Assembly: GCA_964017185.1 (NCBI GenBank)
Contig: OZ024884.1
Span: 16,196,548-16,260,547 of the forward strand
DNA: 64,000 bases
DNA from: Rugalucina vietnamica
Taxonomy: Eukaryota > Mollusca > Bivalvia > Lucinida > Lucinidae
Direction: 5' to 3'
A program made the translations under genes and the position numbers. Below the pieces are notes generated by a model, which saw only the letters and a list, made by a program, of their open reading frames with translations, made no database searches and had not been told where the DNA came from. Each line of letters starts with the position of its first letter. Within the stretch, counting starts at the first letter, position 1. Shown here piece after piece: positions 22,001 to 32,010 of this stretch.

Positions 22001-22267
22001 CACTGATTGTAAAACTATCTATGGAAATATTATGCATTGGTTTATGGTGTTCATAACTCTTTCATTGAATACATTTTCAGTTTGATTTTTCATTGAAGAA
22101 TTTATAAACATTTCAGTGTGAAGTTTTGGTTTTAACGTCTTGCGTAGATCCTTCATTCCAAGATGTCTGGAAATTGATTACCCCGAGCTAGCAATCCTGC
22201 CACTGAACGCTTGTGTTTTGTTCATATGCGTATGGAATTCCTATTTCTCCATGACCCGAGGTTATAC

Positions 22268-22545
22268 ATCAGGAAAACATGTCCATGAAAACTATACCCC
22301 CTTAAACCCCACTTTTATATAGTAAAACTGGGGTTCACAAGGGTATACCTATTTTCCTTATTTTTGATTCAGAACAAAGATTGTGGGTACTCGTTAGATC
22401 CGCCTCGATCGAGGCGGGTCTAACGTGTACCCACAATCAATGTTTAGAGCAAAAATGTTAAAAATATCGAATTTTTTCCGATGAAATGTTCAATTTTTAC
22501 CGCTTAAAAGTCTCTATCATGATTTCTTCGTTTGAGCATAATGAT
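22268..22545 (-). repeat. GTGGGTAC-family MITE, copy 4
   Basis: Opens CATCAGGAAAACATGTCCATG. The core reads GATTGTGGGTACTCGTTAGA, then CCGCCTCGATCGAGGCGGG, then the inverted half. It runs out near AAGTCTCTATCATGATTTC. Confidence 0.8.
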
Positions 22546-22785
22546 TCATTGACTAGTTAGAGATTCACCTTGAGGACCGAACAACTAACTAAATGTTGTG
22601 AACCACTGCAGAAGATGAGGGTGAGGGGTAGGCGTCTGTAAAACCGGTTTAACCCCCCCCCCCCTCCCAGTTGCTTTATATTACTCGTTTCAAGGCGATA
22701 CTTCTGTTGTGGTTCTAATTGTTTTGTGTTTTGGAGTCGAATTTTTGTGCTGTTTGAGCCATATGTTCGTGTTTATATTTGAGCA
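22527..22785 (+). mobile_element. RT retroelement 3'-tail fragment, both ends lost
   Basis: Matches 49025-49250: GATTCATTGACTAGTTAGAG, GGACCGAACAACTAACTAAATG, GAACCACTGCAGAAG, GGCGATACTTCTGTTGTGG. It contains an expanded C-run at 22651-22665 and lacks the 3' terminus. Confidence 0.75.
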
Positions 22786-22969
22786 AGATTTTTATAACCT
22801 CGGGACCAAGCCCCGGTGCTTGGATAGGCTACATTATCGTCCCTGGACCCTTGGTTTAACTAGTCACTCGAAGTTGTTCTTAGATTCCTTTCAGACACAA
22901 CATTTCTACTCAGTATAATGAAATATTTCTGTCGCTTCTGTAACAAGCCATCACGAACATGAGATAAAT

Positions 22970-23065
22970 CATACTGGAGAGAAACCTTATAGTTGTGAGA
23001 TCTGTGGGAAACGCTTTGCCACTAAAAGCAACAAAAAACAGCACCATATGACAAAAAATCCTTGA
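22970..23065 (+). pseudogene. C2H2 zinc-finger fragment
   Basis: The 31 codons before TGA 23063-23065 begin with the classical linker HTGEKPY, followed by [18 protein letters not shown]. They give C-x2-C-x12-H, but the expected second histidine three residues later is absent (HMTKNP). Upstream in the same frame, HHEHEIN could be the end of a preceding finger. It is a single finger with no start codon or splice context, so it looks like a captured or retroposed scrap of a Krueppel-type gene. It is not the same sequence as the fingers at 51841-52432. Confidence 0.65.
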
Positions 23066-23200
23066 AAGGGGATCGCGGTGATCTAGTGGTGCATTGAAAC
23101 CGGATCGAGATGAGGGGCGTTCGAATCCCGCTGGCACCGGGCTGTTTCCGTGTGCACACTTATAAATAACTCCCAATAGTACTGATTAAAATATCAAAGA
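23064..23200 (+). repeat. tRNA-derived SINE B
   Basis: GATCGCGGTGATCTAGTGGTG (A-box-like) and GCGTTCGAATCCCGC (B-box-like) are spaced as in a tRNA, followed by an unrelated tail. The acceptor-stem halves do not pair convincingly, so it is called a SINE head, not a tRNA gene. Confidence 0.5.
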
Positions 23201-23220
23201 CGAGGTGGCTCTATCACACT

Positions 23221-24852
23221 AAACAAGGGACCATTGGTCCTGAGAACGCTCACCTGAAGTTTGATCTTGGAGCATTTAGCCATCATTAGACCTTGACCTT
23301 GAATACTCACACACCTTTATTGACTTCATTAGTTGTCTGCATCTGCCGGTCGCAGGCTGCAATAGTTAAAAAATCCGTTGTTTTCACTTTTTTCCATGTG
23401 AAAGCCAGTTTCCAAAGTTGCCTTAGCGTAAAATAGGTCAATGTCATCCATGGGCCATCATTTGAACAAACTATGATAGGCTATGGTCCCAGATGCTACA
23501 TACCAAGTTTCAGGAATCTTGGCACAGGGGTTCTGCAGAAGAAGATTTAAGAGCATTTGTGAGCATGGCGGACATGTTGAGCATGTTACCCCGATTTCAT
23601 GAACATAATTTCATTTTCCCTCTGCATGAAGTCTTTCATAGGCTGAGAAGTTACTGTGAAAAACAAGTATTTAATTTCGATATTTCAATGACCTTGGGCC
23701 CAGGTCAAGAAAAGACTTGATCTCAATTAAGCGCATACCTTTATTAGTTGTCTGCTTCTGCCAGCTTTCAGACTGCAATACTTTCCAAAATATTCATTGT
23801 TTTCACTTTTTCCCATGTACACGCTTATGTTTCCGAAACTGACCTTGCCGTAAGCTTGGTCAATGTCTTCCTAGGGATATCATTTAAACCTACTACGATG
23901 GGCTGGAGTCCCAGATACTACATACCAAGTTCCGTGAAAATCGGTCAACCGGTTCTGGACTGAGAAGAAGATTTTTGAGCATCTGTGAGTATGGCAGCCA
24001 CGTTGGGCATTCGACCAAGATAAAACCTTGCAACACCTTTTGCATGGAAACTCCGCATAAAATTTCACTTTCATAGGCCCAGTCATAAATTTGAGAAATC
24101 CATAATCTTAATTTTGATATTTCATTGACCTTGGGTCAAGGTCCAAAAATGATATTGACCGGAATTGATCATAAACCTTCATTGGCTCCATTAGGTGTCT
24201 GCATCTAGCACATTTCAAGCCTCAGGCTGCAATATTTTCCAAAACATTCATTGTTTCCTCCTTTTCCCATCTAAAAGCCTGTCTTTCCAAACTGACCATG
24301 CCGTTAAATGGGTCAAGATCATCCCAGTGTCACCATTTGAGCAAATTTCGATGGGCTGGAGTTCCCGGTGCTACATACCAAGTTTCGAGGATTCTTGAGA
24401 AGAAGATTTTGAAGGGTTTTTACCGTAATGTGCATGGCGGCCATCTTGGTCATGTGACCAAGATATCGCGAACGAAAGTCAGTGCCACCATTACGAAAAC
24501 ATGTCCATGCAATATACAGAGATTTTTGAAGTTGTAAGAAATGAAAATTTTCATTAGCATTTTTTTTTTTATTTCTTCTGTTTCGTGGAAATCGGCCCAC
24601 CGGTTCTGGAGAAGATTTTAAGGGTTTTACCATATATGGGCGTTGCGGCCATCTTGGTCATGTGACCAAGATCCCGTGAACGAACTTTCGTTCCCCCTAC
24701 CCATGGGGCTCCACATAAAATTTCAATTTAATTGGCCAAGCGGTTTCAGAGAATAAGATCTTTGAAAGCGTGGACGGACGACAACGGACGGACGTCGGAT
24801 CATTGCTGTACTATAAGCTCACCTTGTGAGCCTAACGACTCAGGTGAGCTAA
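23221..24852 (-). repeat. Hairpin-ended dispersed repeat, copy G5
   Basis: Starts ACAAGGGACCATTGGTCCTG and ends with GGACGGACG tracts and the hairpin CTCACCTTGTGAGCC...GACTCAGGTGAGCT. The body has three diverged units (GTTTCAGGAATCTTGG, ACTGACCTTGCCGTAA, TGCATGGCGGCCATCTTGG). A partial GTGGGTAC MITE (24490-24580) is inserted. All reading frames between 23493 and 24633 on both strands are repeat shadows. Confidence 0.75.
24490..24580 (+). repeat. GTGGGTAC-family MITE, left end only (copy 5)
   Basis: CATTACGAAAACATGTCCATGC and ATATACAGAGATTTTTGAAG match the left 80 bp of the copies at 2410 and 60306. The palindrome core is missing. Confidence 0.7.
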
Positions 24853-24892
24853 ACACACAAACTAATTCCTTTAATGCAGGTTCCTTTGATGT

Positions 24893-25030
24893 CCGGTCTT
24901 AGGGTTCTGATCTGCAACAAACAGGTCTTTACAGATCGGATTTAAGAAAAGAAATTGCGCTTTACAATTACTGCATGTTATACAGAGATATGCGCCTTTG
25001 TTTTCGCATATTCATATATCAGGTGTTCTG
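24893..25030 (+). repeat. Dispersed repeat (CCGGTCTT / TTTTCGCATATTC family)
   Basis: Matches 61600-61790 in order: CCGGTCTTAGGGTTCTGATC, CAGGTCTTTACAG, TCGGATTTAAGAAAA, GCGCCTTTGTTTTCGCATAT. It lacks the GCTTCGCAG hairpin of the other copy. Confidence 0.6.
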
Positions 25031-25211
25031 ATGCGGTGGTTCATGAGTATCTCAGTCCGCTTTGGGTCCACTATAGAAGGCATACTGGAGAGAAGCATCA
25101 CTTCAACTGAAAGATGTTTTACGAAGTCTAACGTTCCAGTCAACATTTTTTCAGTCATGTAGGCACGGAGCCATCATTTCCTCGGAATAAACCAGTAATA
25201 AGCGAAACATA

Positions 25212-25342
25212 TTAGCTGAAAATGGGGAATAATGCGTCTTGCTCAATGACACAACATATCCGCCAGAGTGGAGATCGAACCCAGGACCTATTCATTCGGT
25301 GTTTGATACTCTACCACCAGGCCACGGTGAATCCTTGATCTG
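25212..25342 (-). repeat. tRNA-derived SINE C
   Basis: On the minus strand: CGTGGCCTGGTGGTAGAGT (A-box-like), GTCCTGGGTTCGATCTCC (B-box), then TGTGTCATTGAGCAAGACGC, a core typical of SINE2/V-type elements. Confidence 0.6.
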
Positions 25343-25387
25343 AAAGGACACATGGTGATGCATTATTAGGTGATATTGAAGAAACAC

Positions 25388-25672
25388 CAGAAAAACATGT
25401 CCATGAAAAGTATACCCCCTCATACCCCACTTTTACATAGCAAAACTTGGGTATGCAGGGGTATACCCATTGTTCTTTTTTTTGCTCCAAAACATAAATT
25501 GTGGGTACTTGTTAGAACCGCCTCATCGAAGCGGTTCTAACGTGTACCCACAATCTATCTTTTGAGCGAAAATAAGAAAAATAATAAAAATATCTACTGA
25601 AAATTCTCATTTTTTAAAACTTTAAAAATCTCTGTGTATTACATGGGCATGTTTTTATATGGATTGGTTCCA
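25388..25672 (-). repeat. GTGGGTAC-family MITE, near full-length copy 6
   Basis: Left end CCAGAAAAACATGTCCATGA and right end TACATGGGCATGTTTTTAT are inverted repeats. The core is ATTGTGGGTACTTGTTAGAA, CCGCCTCATCGAAGCGG, then the inverted half. Confidence 0.85.
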
Positions 25673-25934
25673 CATTAGAGGTTTGGCATGAGTTTACTGG
25701 AATAAAATGTTAACAAGTTCAACCGAGTTTGGTGGAAGAGCGCTGACCATGCAGTAAGTTACATCTCCCACTGACGACGTGCTTTTGTCCTCGTGCAAAA
25801 CTGACACATGAACTGTCCTTGTACATATTACTGGATAGTACCCAGAAAGCGGTGGCTCCGTCCCGACATCACTTAAACATTGTCAGCTAGGACGTCTTGA
25901 ACTACAACAAATCTCTTAACACAGATCACAGACA

Positions 25935-26386
25935 GTGTGCACCACTGCTGCTCCCCTCCACGTAAGATGATAATGTAGAATCTCTACTCCTATTGTTCCA
26001 GGGAAAAGTCTGTAAGTCACGTACGAGTCCACTTTCTATTCCATAATCACCTCTAGTATTATTGTTTGTATTGTACACGTTCAGCCTAATGATTTGTTTT
26101 GAAAATCCGTCAGTTCAGCCACTTATGCTAATTCAGAAAGCCTCAGCTTATCGTATCCATCTAAATGCCAAATGAAATTGGGACCAGGAACCGTGTAAGT
26201 ACGTCTTTCTAGACGCCTTGAAAGTCTGGCAGCCATCCCATCAGGATCAAGCTCTCTAAAGATTAGTCTAACGTCTTCCTTTCTGACAGCTAATAAACCG
26301 TGACCCACACATTTCGAATACATTATTCGATGTCCGTGAAGCCGGCCTGATCCTTGCAGATCCTTTGTATGAAATCGATGACACAT
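25935..26386 (-). pseudogene. Second copy of the DDE integrase-type transposase, truncated
   Basis: Reads GHRIMYSKCVGHGLLAVRKE, DVRLIFRELDPDG, RRLERRTYTVPGPNFIWHLD, GYDKL and then breaks. A later frame retains DYGIESGLVRDLQ and SSYVEGSSSG. About 20 residues between the first and second catalytic blocks are deleted, and nothing after the third-residue region is left. It preserves the N-terminal GHR..Y.KC..HG block that is scrambled in the plus-strand copy at 9461. The two copies face each other (convergent) within the 21.75 kb block. Upstream (26400-26640) the non-coding leader also matches 9240-9460 inverted, including AATCCTGGACT.TGATTGG and GCGGAGCT.TATTTTC. Confidence 0.75.
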
Positions 26387-26609
26387 CCAATATCACTGTA
26401 ATATCACTAAGTGAAGGGTTTAACCCTTTTAATATTCGCTTTAAGTGCCTTTCTCAAATGAGGACATAATGCTTCATCGCCAACAATACTGCGCTCTCCC
26501 AGTCTCCCTATACGTCAGTCCTAGATGAAAATATAGCTCCGCTAAACACCCTCTCGATGAAAGTTCCGCCATGTTTTTGACATATATCCATCCAATCACA
26601 GTCCAGGAT

Positions 26610-26862
26610 TAAGTCGTTTCGACGACATAATATCTTGTAATAACGACTTATTAAGTTGTTTGGACAACATATTATCTTGATATAACAAGATATTAAGTTG
26701 TTTGGACGACATATTATCTTGTTATAACGACATATTAAGTTGTTTTAACAAGATAATTATCTTGTGCAAACAAGATAAATAAGTTGTTTAAACAAGATAA
26801 TAAGTTGTTTAAACAAGATAAAAAAGAAAAAAAAATGTCCCTTCCCGGGTTCCGTAGAAATG
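26610..26862. repeat. Inverted counterpart of the palindrome tract and CGGAACCCGGG end
   Basis: Contains degenerate TTATCTTG/CAAGATAA and AAGTTGTTTAAACAAGATAA units and ends ATGTCCCTTCCCGGGTTCCGT, the inverse of 9000-9240. A poly-A run (26865-26900) follows directly. Confidence 0.75.
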
Positions 26863-26900
<38 letters not shown>

Positions 26901-26901
<1 letters not shown>

Positions 26902-28080
26902 AAGTAGTTAGCCAGTTCCTCTTGTTAGTAATTTATCATAATTTTATAAATTGATATTTCGTTTTCTTTCTTTATCCTATTGGTTTTGCTCCATTATATA
27001 CTTGGGTGGATGGGGTGGTTTTTTTTCTGAGATCGTGATATAATCAGCAGAAAATGAACTGTCCTTAGCCTCATCGGGTTTATTTCATGCAAAATGCTAA
27101 ATCCCTTAGGTTTTCCATATGGCGTGAGTTACAGGATGTAGAAATCAACAACACAGCTGTATAAGTTTGTTGAATCAATTAAAACCTAAACAACTTAATT
27201 TTTCGAAAAAAATAAAATAAATAAAACAGTAAAAACTAGGCAATTGCATCATAAACACGAGTAAACTATAGAGAATGGCTTACTTATAGATAGAATCATG
27301 TTCTAAAATCTAATTAAAAATAATGGGCAGTTATGCAATATAAGGACCAAGACAGGGTGCAATTTTCTTACTTAAATCAATATTCAAAATATATATAATA
27401 GCTTTGATGGTCATGCAAGGCACAAAATTGTTTAGCCAGAAAATTATTCACAAAAAGTTTGCTTTGTAACATGTTGATAACATAAAATACATATAATTGG
27501 ATAAATCATTATTAATTTTACATTTCTCAGAATTCTAACTTGTATCATTCAATGTTCTAGAAAAAGATGTTACCGGTCTTCAAATTTCACGAAATTTTCA
27601 GCATATAATCTATATATGTGTAGCCTAATTTGAGGTTAAAATTATAGGTTGACAAAACCTGGAACATGTTAATATTGAAAATCAAACATGTGGTTACACC
27701 ATTATGGAGCTAAAATTTGGGGTCATCTGCAAAACAAATGATAATCAGCTGAATTTAATATTATAGCTATCAACAATTATGCAATACCAAAATGATGGGT
27801 GATCATTCTAGATTATTTTACAAACAAACAGAACTAGGAAGAGGCTATTATGACGGTTATGGGTAACTTTAAACACACATACCCCTATATTAAGACCCCC
27901 TCGAATACAAAATGTTGTATTTAAAAATTTTAAGTAGTTAAGAGAAAATCTATATTACTAATAAAGTGGCCATGCACCAAGCAAGCAATATGCATAATAT
28001 TATAAAAATCGGTGCGTAGGCAGAACCCTATGTAAATTTCATATAGCGTGAGACCCCACCCCCCCCCCCCCTTTTCAGCA
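26901..28080. other. AT-rich right flank inside the 21.75 kb block
   Basis: No gene is seen. It carries the inverted landmarks described for the block (ATAGGTTGACAAAACCTGGAAC at about 27642; a C-run near 28060). Confidence 0.4.
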
Positions 28081-28185
28081 ATAAGTCATGATATAATGAT
28101 ATATTCCTGTATAAAATTACAACTGCTTCTCTTGAATAGTGATTGAGATATAGACACAGTCTCAAAACTTTCCGGACAGCCTACG

Positions 28186-28375
28186 TAAAATTTGTATAAA
28201 TTAATATAGATAACAAATATTGTGATGAAAATTATATGGTTGAATAAATTTGCATATCCCATCAACAGAATAAATAAAAAGAATGGTAAATAAAAATGCA
28301 TCGAAATTGCTTGTTTTGTTCTTTTTGATTTATTTTTTTTTAACAATTGAACATATGTTTTAAATTCTCTAACTA
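28186..28375 (+). repeat. Right copy of the 190 bp direct repeat flanking the 21.75 kb block
   Basis: Same sequence as 6243-6433, with about three substitutions and one T-run length change. It starts TAAAATTTG directly after the right terminus (CCTACG) and ends CTCTAACTA, followed by unique sequence. The minus 86-residue frame at 28086-28346 is chance. Confidence 0.85.
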
Positions 28376-29699
28376 GAATACCTCATTTGACTCAGATCCA
28401 GTCGGTATTTTTTTACATTTAAGTTGAAGCTTTTAAAAAATGTTACTTTAGCATACTAATTGTCGGGACTATAATATGATCGCGGTGTACAACAAGTGGT
28501 GGTTTGGGCCTAATAGCGCATCTAATATTTATTAGAATTTAATAATTTTGGAATCATCACATTGGCAATTTTCGAATCTAGACACCCATGCATAACAAGC
28601 TTTAAAAAATATTTTTGAAAAAAGTTTTAATGAGGTTTGATTATACGCCGGGATATGCATCTTTGTGATGGGTGGGTGTGGGAAAATACTTATAGCAGCT
28701 TAAAAGGCGTGGAAACACATATCAATTTATGCATTATCATTTCCATGTTACAAAATCAGTTGTTATTCTAAGTATATTCTCTGAGATGTAATGGACAAAC
28801 ATGTTCGAAAATTTAATAAAAATATTTTATGCAAAAAATTATATTTTGCCCTTGAATGCATATATTTATTTTTATCTTTCAATTTTGTTATTTGGCAAGT
28901 AGCTTATGATTACTTTACAGTTTAAAACACATTCCGTTTACACATTTTAGATCTATTCCGTAAAAAATAAAATTGAATTTTTTCAAAAAGTATATTTTTC
29001 TCAATTTTGAAAATCCGTATCTTTTTCAAAAGCATGGATACCCCCACAAATATTTTGCTTTTTGAGTAGCATTCCACATACATTTTAAGCTGTTTAAAAC
29101 TTATAGATTTATTTATCTACAAAAATTGGTATCGAGCCACCTTAACTGTGCGCGTCAGCCATTATGTTAGAAGGACAAGCCTGTCCATTTTAAGTTATCA
29201 AAACTAGAAAAAAATGTAGATAGATTATAAAATCAATATTCTCGTCTACGGGTGAGTAGTTTTCCATTATGACTCTTTTGTCTATTATATCTTATTCAAT
29301 AATCTCTTGTATATGCTATAAATACAAACTTTAATTCGAGCATATGACTTTATAGTTTGTCAAGGTCGATACAAAAGCAATATAACAAACATGTTTTATG
29401 GTACATCCCCTCACTCATTTATAATAATATTATGTTCACTGTTCTTAAAGCATCTCAGTTTTAATTTTTGTGTTATACCTAGATTTCAAAATAATTTTGA
29501 GACCATATCTTTTCTTTTTTTCTGCTTAAAGGCAAAACATGAGCATACAAAGTGAGAACGTTTCTACTATTCAAAACGGGAAAATTTGTTATAGATATAA
29601 AATTCAAAATCCAGTTTCAAGTAGTAGACTCGGGCATTGTGATTGACAAAATGGGCGGGGCCTTGACCTCGTCCTGACTCTATGAGAAAACCAACATTT
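28376..29699. other. Unassigned AT-rich interval
   Basis: No frame above 60 codons, and no repeat match except about 45 bp around TCTCAGTTTTAATTTTT (29433-29478), which recurs at 59517-59562. Confidence 0.4.
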
Positions 29700-29765
29700 T
29701 GCATATGCGAAAACACAGGCGCAGGTCAGCTTCGCAGTTACTGCGAAGGTGATCAGCGCATTTTG
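29700..29765. repeat. Hairpin GCTTCGCAGTTACTGCGAAG, copy 1
   Basis: A GGTCAGCTTCGCAG / CTGCGAAGGTGATC hairpin beside GCATATGCGAAAA. The same hairpin and flank occur at 61727-61790. Confidence 0.65.
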
Positions 29766-30121
29766 TGTCGCTACACAGATAGTGCACTTCCTCTACTTTC
29801 TTAATCCAAAAATTCCAGTCTCTAACCAGTTACAGTGCTTTTACAGCTCGGTTTATGTCGGACCTTTTCGGAAAGCACATTGCGCAGCTCTACTACTGCA
29901 CCTTACAAAAAGTCAAACGGCTGTGAGACAAACAACATACTAATATGTTTTACATTAGAACGGTCATTTATTATCTTACTCCCCCGCACTCTCATAAAAC
30001 CAAAAAGTCATCCTTAACATTCAGCCTACATTTGTGAACGTTGAACCAATATGACCACTTTCTTTGGTACCACTTTGGCTTTATTGTTCTATTATTTGAA
30101 CAGATAGAAAACCGCTCAAAA

Positions 30122-31837
30122 ATGGCATCCGTAGATGCCTCCAAGAGTATCAACACATCTTCAGACCAAATTTTCGACCATTTTTGTGGTTCCTGTAAAA
30201 CGGACTATAAAGAAACTGAGGCCAGAAAATACTGTGAGAATTGTGCAGAATACTTGTGTGATTCGTGCGCAGATTTCCACAGAAAGCTGCCGTTATTGAG
30301 GAATCACAATGTTGTTCCTTCGAGTAATATCTCTAGTGGGAAACCTAATCGCCGACTGAAAGATTACTGCGCGTGCTATACGAACCAGGAAGTGACATTT
30401 TACTGTGAGGACCACTCGGACTACATCTGTAGCTCTTGTCAAACAATAAAACACCACAAGTGTACCATATCCTCTATTCAACAGAAATGTGCCGGGTACA
30501 CCGCCTCTAACATGGATTTGATTTTAGCCAAAACTCAGTCACTGAAAGATGCATATGACCGACTGAAGAAAGAATGCCAAGAAAACGAGTCAGAGCTAGA
30601 ACGTTCCAAAGATACATGTAAGGAAGAGATACAAGCTTTCCGAAAAGAGATTGACGAATTTCTGAACAAGTTAGAGCAAAGAATGCTGGCTGAGTTGGAT
30701 CAATGCTTCAAAAAGGAAAGTCAACGTATAAATGAACACATTAAAACCCTAACCACGGCTTTCCAAATGCTTGTCTAGGAACATACATTGCTAGAGAAGG
30801 CTCGAAAAGATTGGAGTAAAGAAAGCATGTTTATCGCAGACACTCAGGTGTCGACAAATCTCCGGGACTTTCAGACAAGACTGGATGACCTGGGAAAGAG
30901 CCATTTCAACGTTCGGCTCCGTTTTGAAAGGAACTCACGGCTGATTGATTTACAAAATTCTGTTGAGGCGCTGGGTACGTTGAAATGTTTAGAGAAAAAA
31001 GTTCAAACTTGTCAAAAACTGGTGTTTCTAGGGTATATAATACAGTCATTTATAAACGCGAATGTGAGGCTGTCCGAAGACACAGTTTTGCCTTCAATCA
31101 CTGGCTGTGTCTTCATGCCAAATGGCTGCCTTGTCGCTTGTGATTATGATAATTGCACCATCAAATTGTTAGACAGTTCCCTGTCACTTCAGAACAGTTT
31201 GAAAGTACCATCAAGGCCTCATGATATATCTGTCATCGACGACAACACTGTTATCGTCACCTTGCCGGTTCGGAACCGGATACAGTACGTACAAGTGTTT
31301 CCTCGGATCACAATGGGCATCGTCATTCAGCTAGATACGTTCTGCTGGGGCGTCGCTGTCTGTGGACAAGAAATCTACGTTTCCTGCACAAATCCCAGTG
31401 ACGTTCGAGTCCTAGACCAACAAGGGAATCTGAAAAGGCGACTAGGAATAGGAAAGGATGGTTCTCGCGTTTTCTCCGACCCATTCCATATCACTGTCAG
31501 TAGAGCCGTAGACAAGATCTTTGTATCTGACTGGGGGAACCAATCTGTGACCTGTATGGCAGTTGATGGCAGTATGATCTACCAGTACAAGGACAGCAGC
31601 CTGAAGTATCCCCAGGGTTTGATCTGTGATGAAGAAGACAACGTCATGGTATGTGATTTCACCTCAAACACCATCCACATGATAAACTCTGACGGGAAGA
31701 AGCATGGTATTTTATTATTGTCTGGACATAATGAAAGGATACAGCCGTACTCTGTCGCTTATAGAAGAAATGATAATACACTTGTATTAGGTTGTTATTT
31801 TCTTGATCATTTGCTGGTTTGTCAACTAACGAATTAA
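30122..31837 (+). CDS. TRIM-like B-box / coiled-coil / beta-propeller protein, one in-frame TAG
   Basis: The frame is continuous from ATG 30122 to TAA 31835-31837 (571 codons) except for TAG at 30776-30778. B-box 1 spans residues about 22-62 (C22, C25, C38, C41, C46, C49, H53, H62). B-box 2 spans about 83-114 (C83, C95, H98, C103, C106, H111, C114). A charged coiled coil (about 130-300) holds DRLKKECQENESELERSK and the region on both sides of the TAG. The last 240 residues form NHL/SMP-30-like propeller blades (CDYDNCTIKLLD, FVSDWGNQSVTCM, YPQGLICDEEDNVMVCDFTS). No RING is present. Such proteins act as ubiquitin-related or signalling scaffolds and are strongly expanded in bivalves. It is a single coding exon; TTATTTGAACAG just upstream (about 30089-30102) could be the acceptor of a 5' UTR intron. 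The start at 30122 is preferred over the in-frame 30041 ATG because conserved sense begins there. The TAG lies in the coiled coil, one base from CAG/AAG, so it could be a recent null allele, an assembly error or a young pseudogene. Confidence 0.85.
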
Positions 31838-32010
31838 TATAAACAGCAAAGTGACCAAACATGAACATTACTTGATAATTGTTTCTACTGTATGTTTAGA
31901 CAAATTCGGAAACAGTTAGAGATATAGTGGATAAAATATATGCTCACCGGCAAAAGTTTAGTCAGTGAAAATGCATGTAAAATTCCATTGAGACAGTTTA
32001 AATCGCTATA

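Larger units (their letters stand above)
6434..28185. mobile_element. 21.75 kb block with inverted TGTCCGGAAAGTTTT termini
   Basis: The left terminus CGAGGGTTGTCCGGAAAG and the right terminus CTTTCCGGACAGCCTACG are inverted repeats (about 75-80 percent over 40 bp, including ACTGTGT and ATATCT further in). Each is preceded or followed by TA. Collinear inverted landmarks inside suggest that the two flanks are diverged arms: a G-run with CTGAAA (7333 and 28060), GTTCCAG...TGTCAACCTAT (7711 and 27640), CGGAACCCGGGAAGGGACA (9000 and 26840), TTATCTTG palindromes, and integrase pseudogenes. The termini resemble mariner ends. The interior is repeats and dead genes. It may be one composite mobile unit or two nested elements sharing ends. 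Confidence 0.55.

Noticed and set aside
21763..23140. tRNA genes with A and B boxes
   Set aside because: Acceptor stems do not pair and the boxes are followed by SINE core sequences; called SINEs instead.
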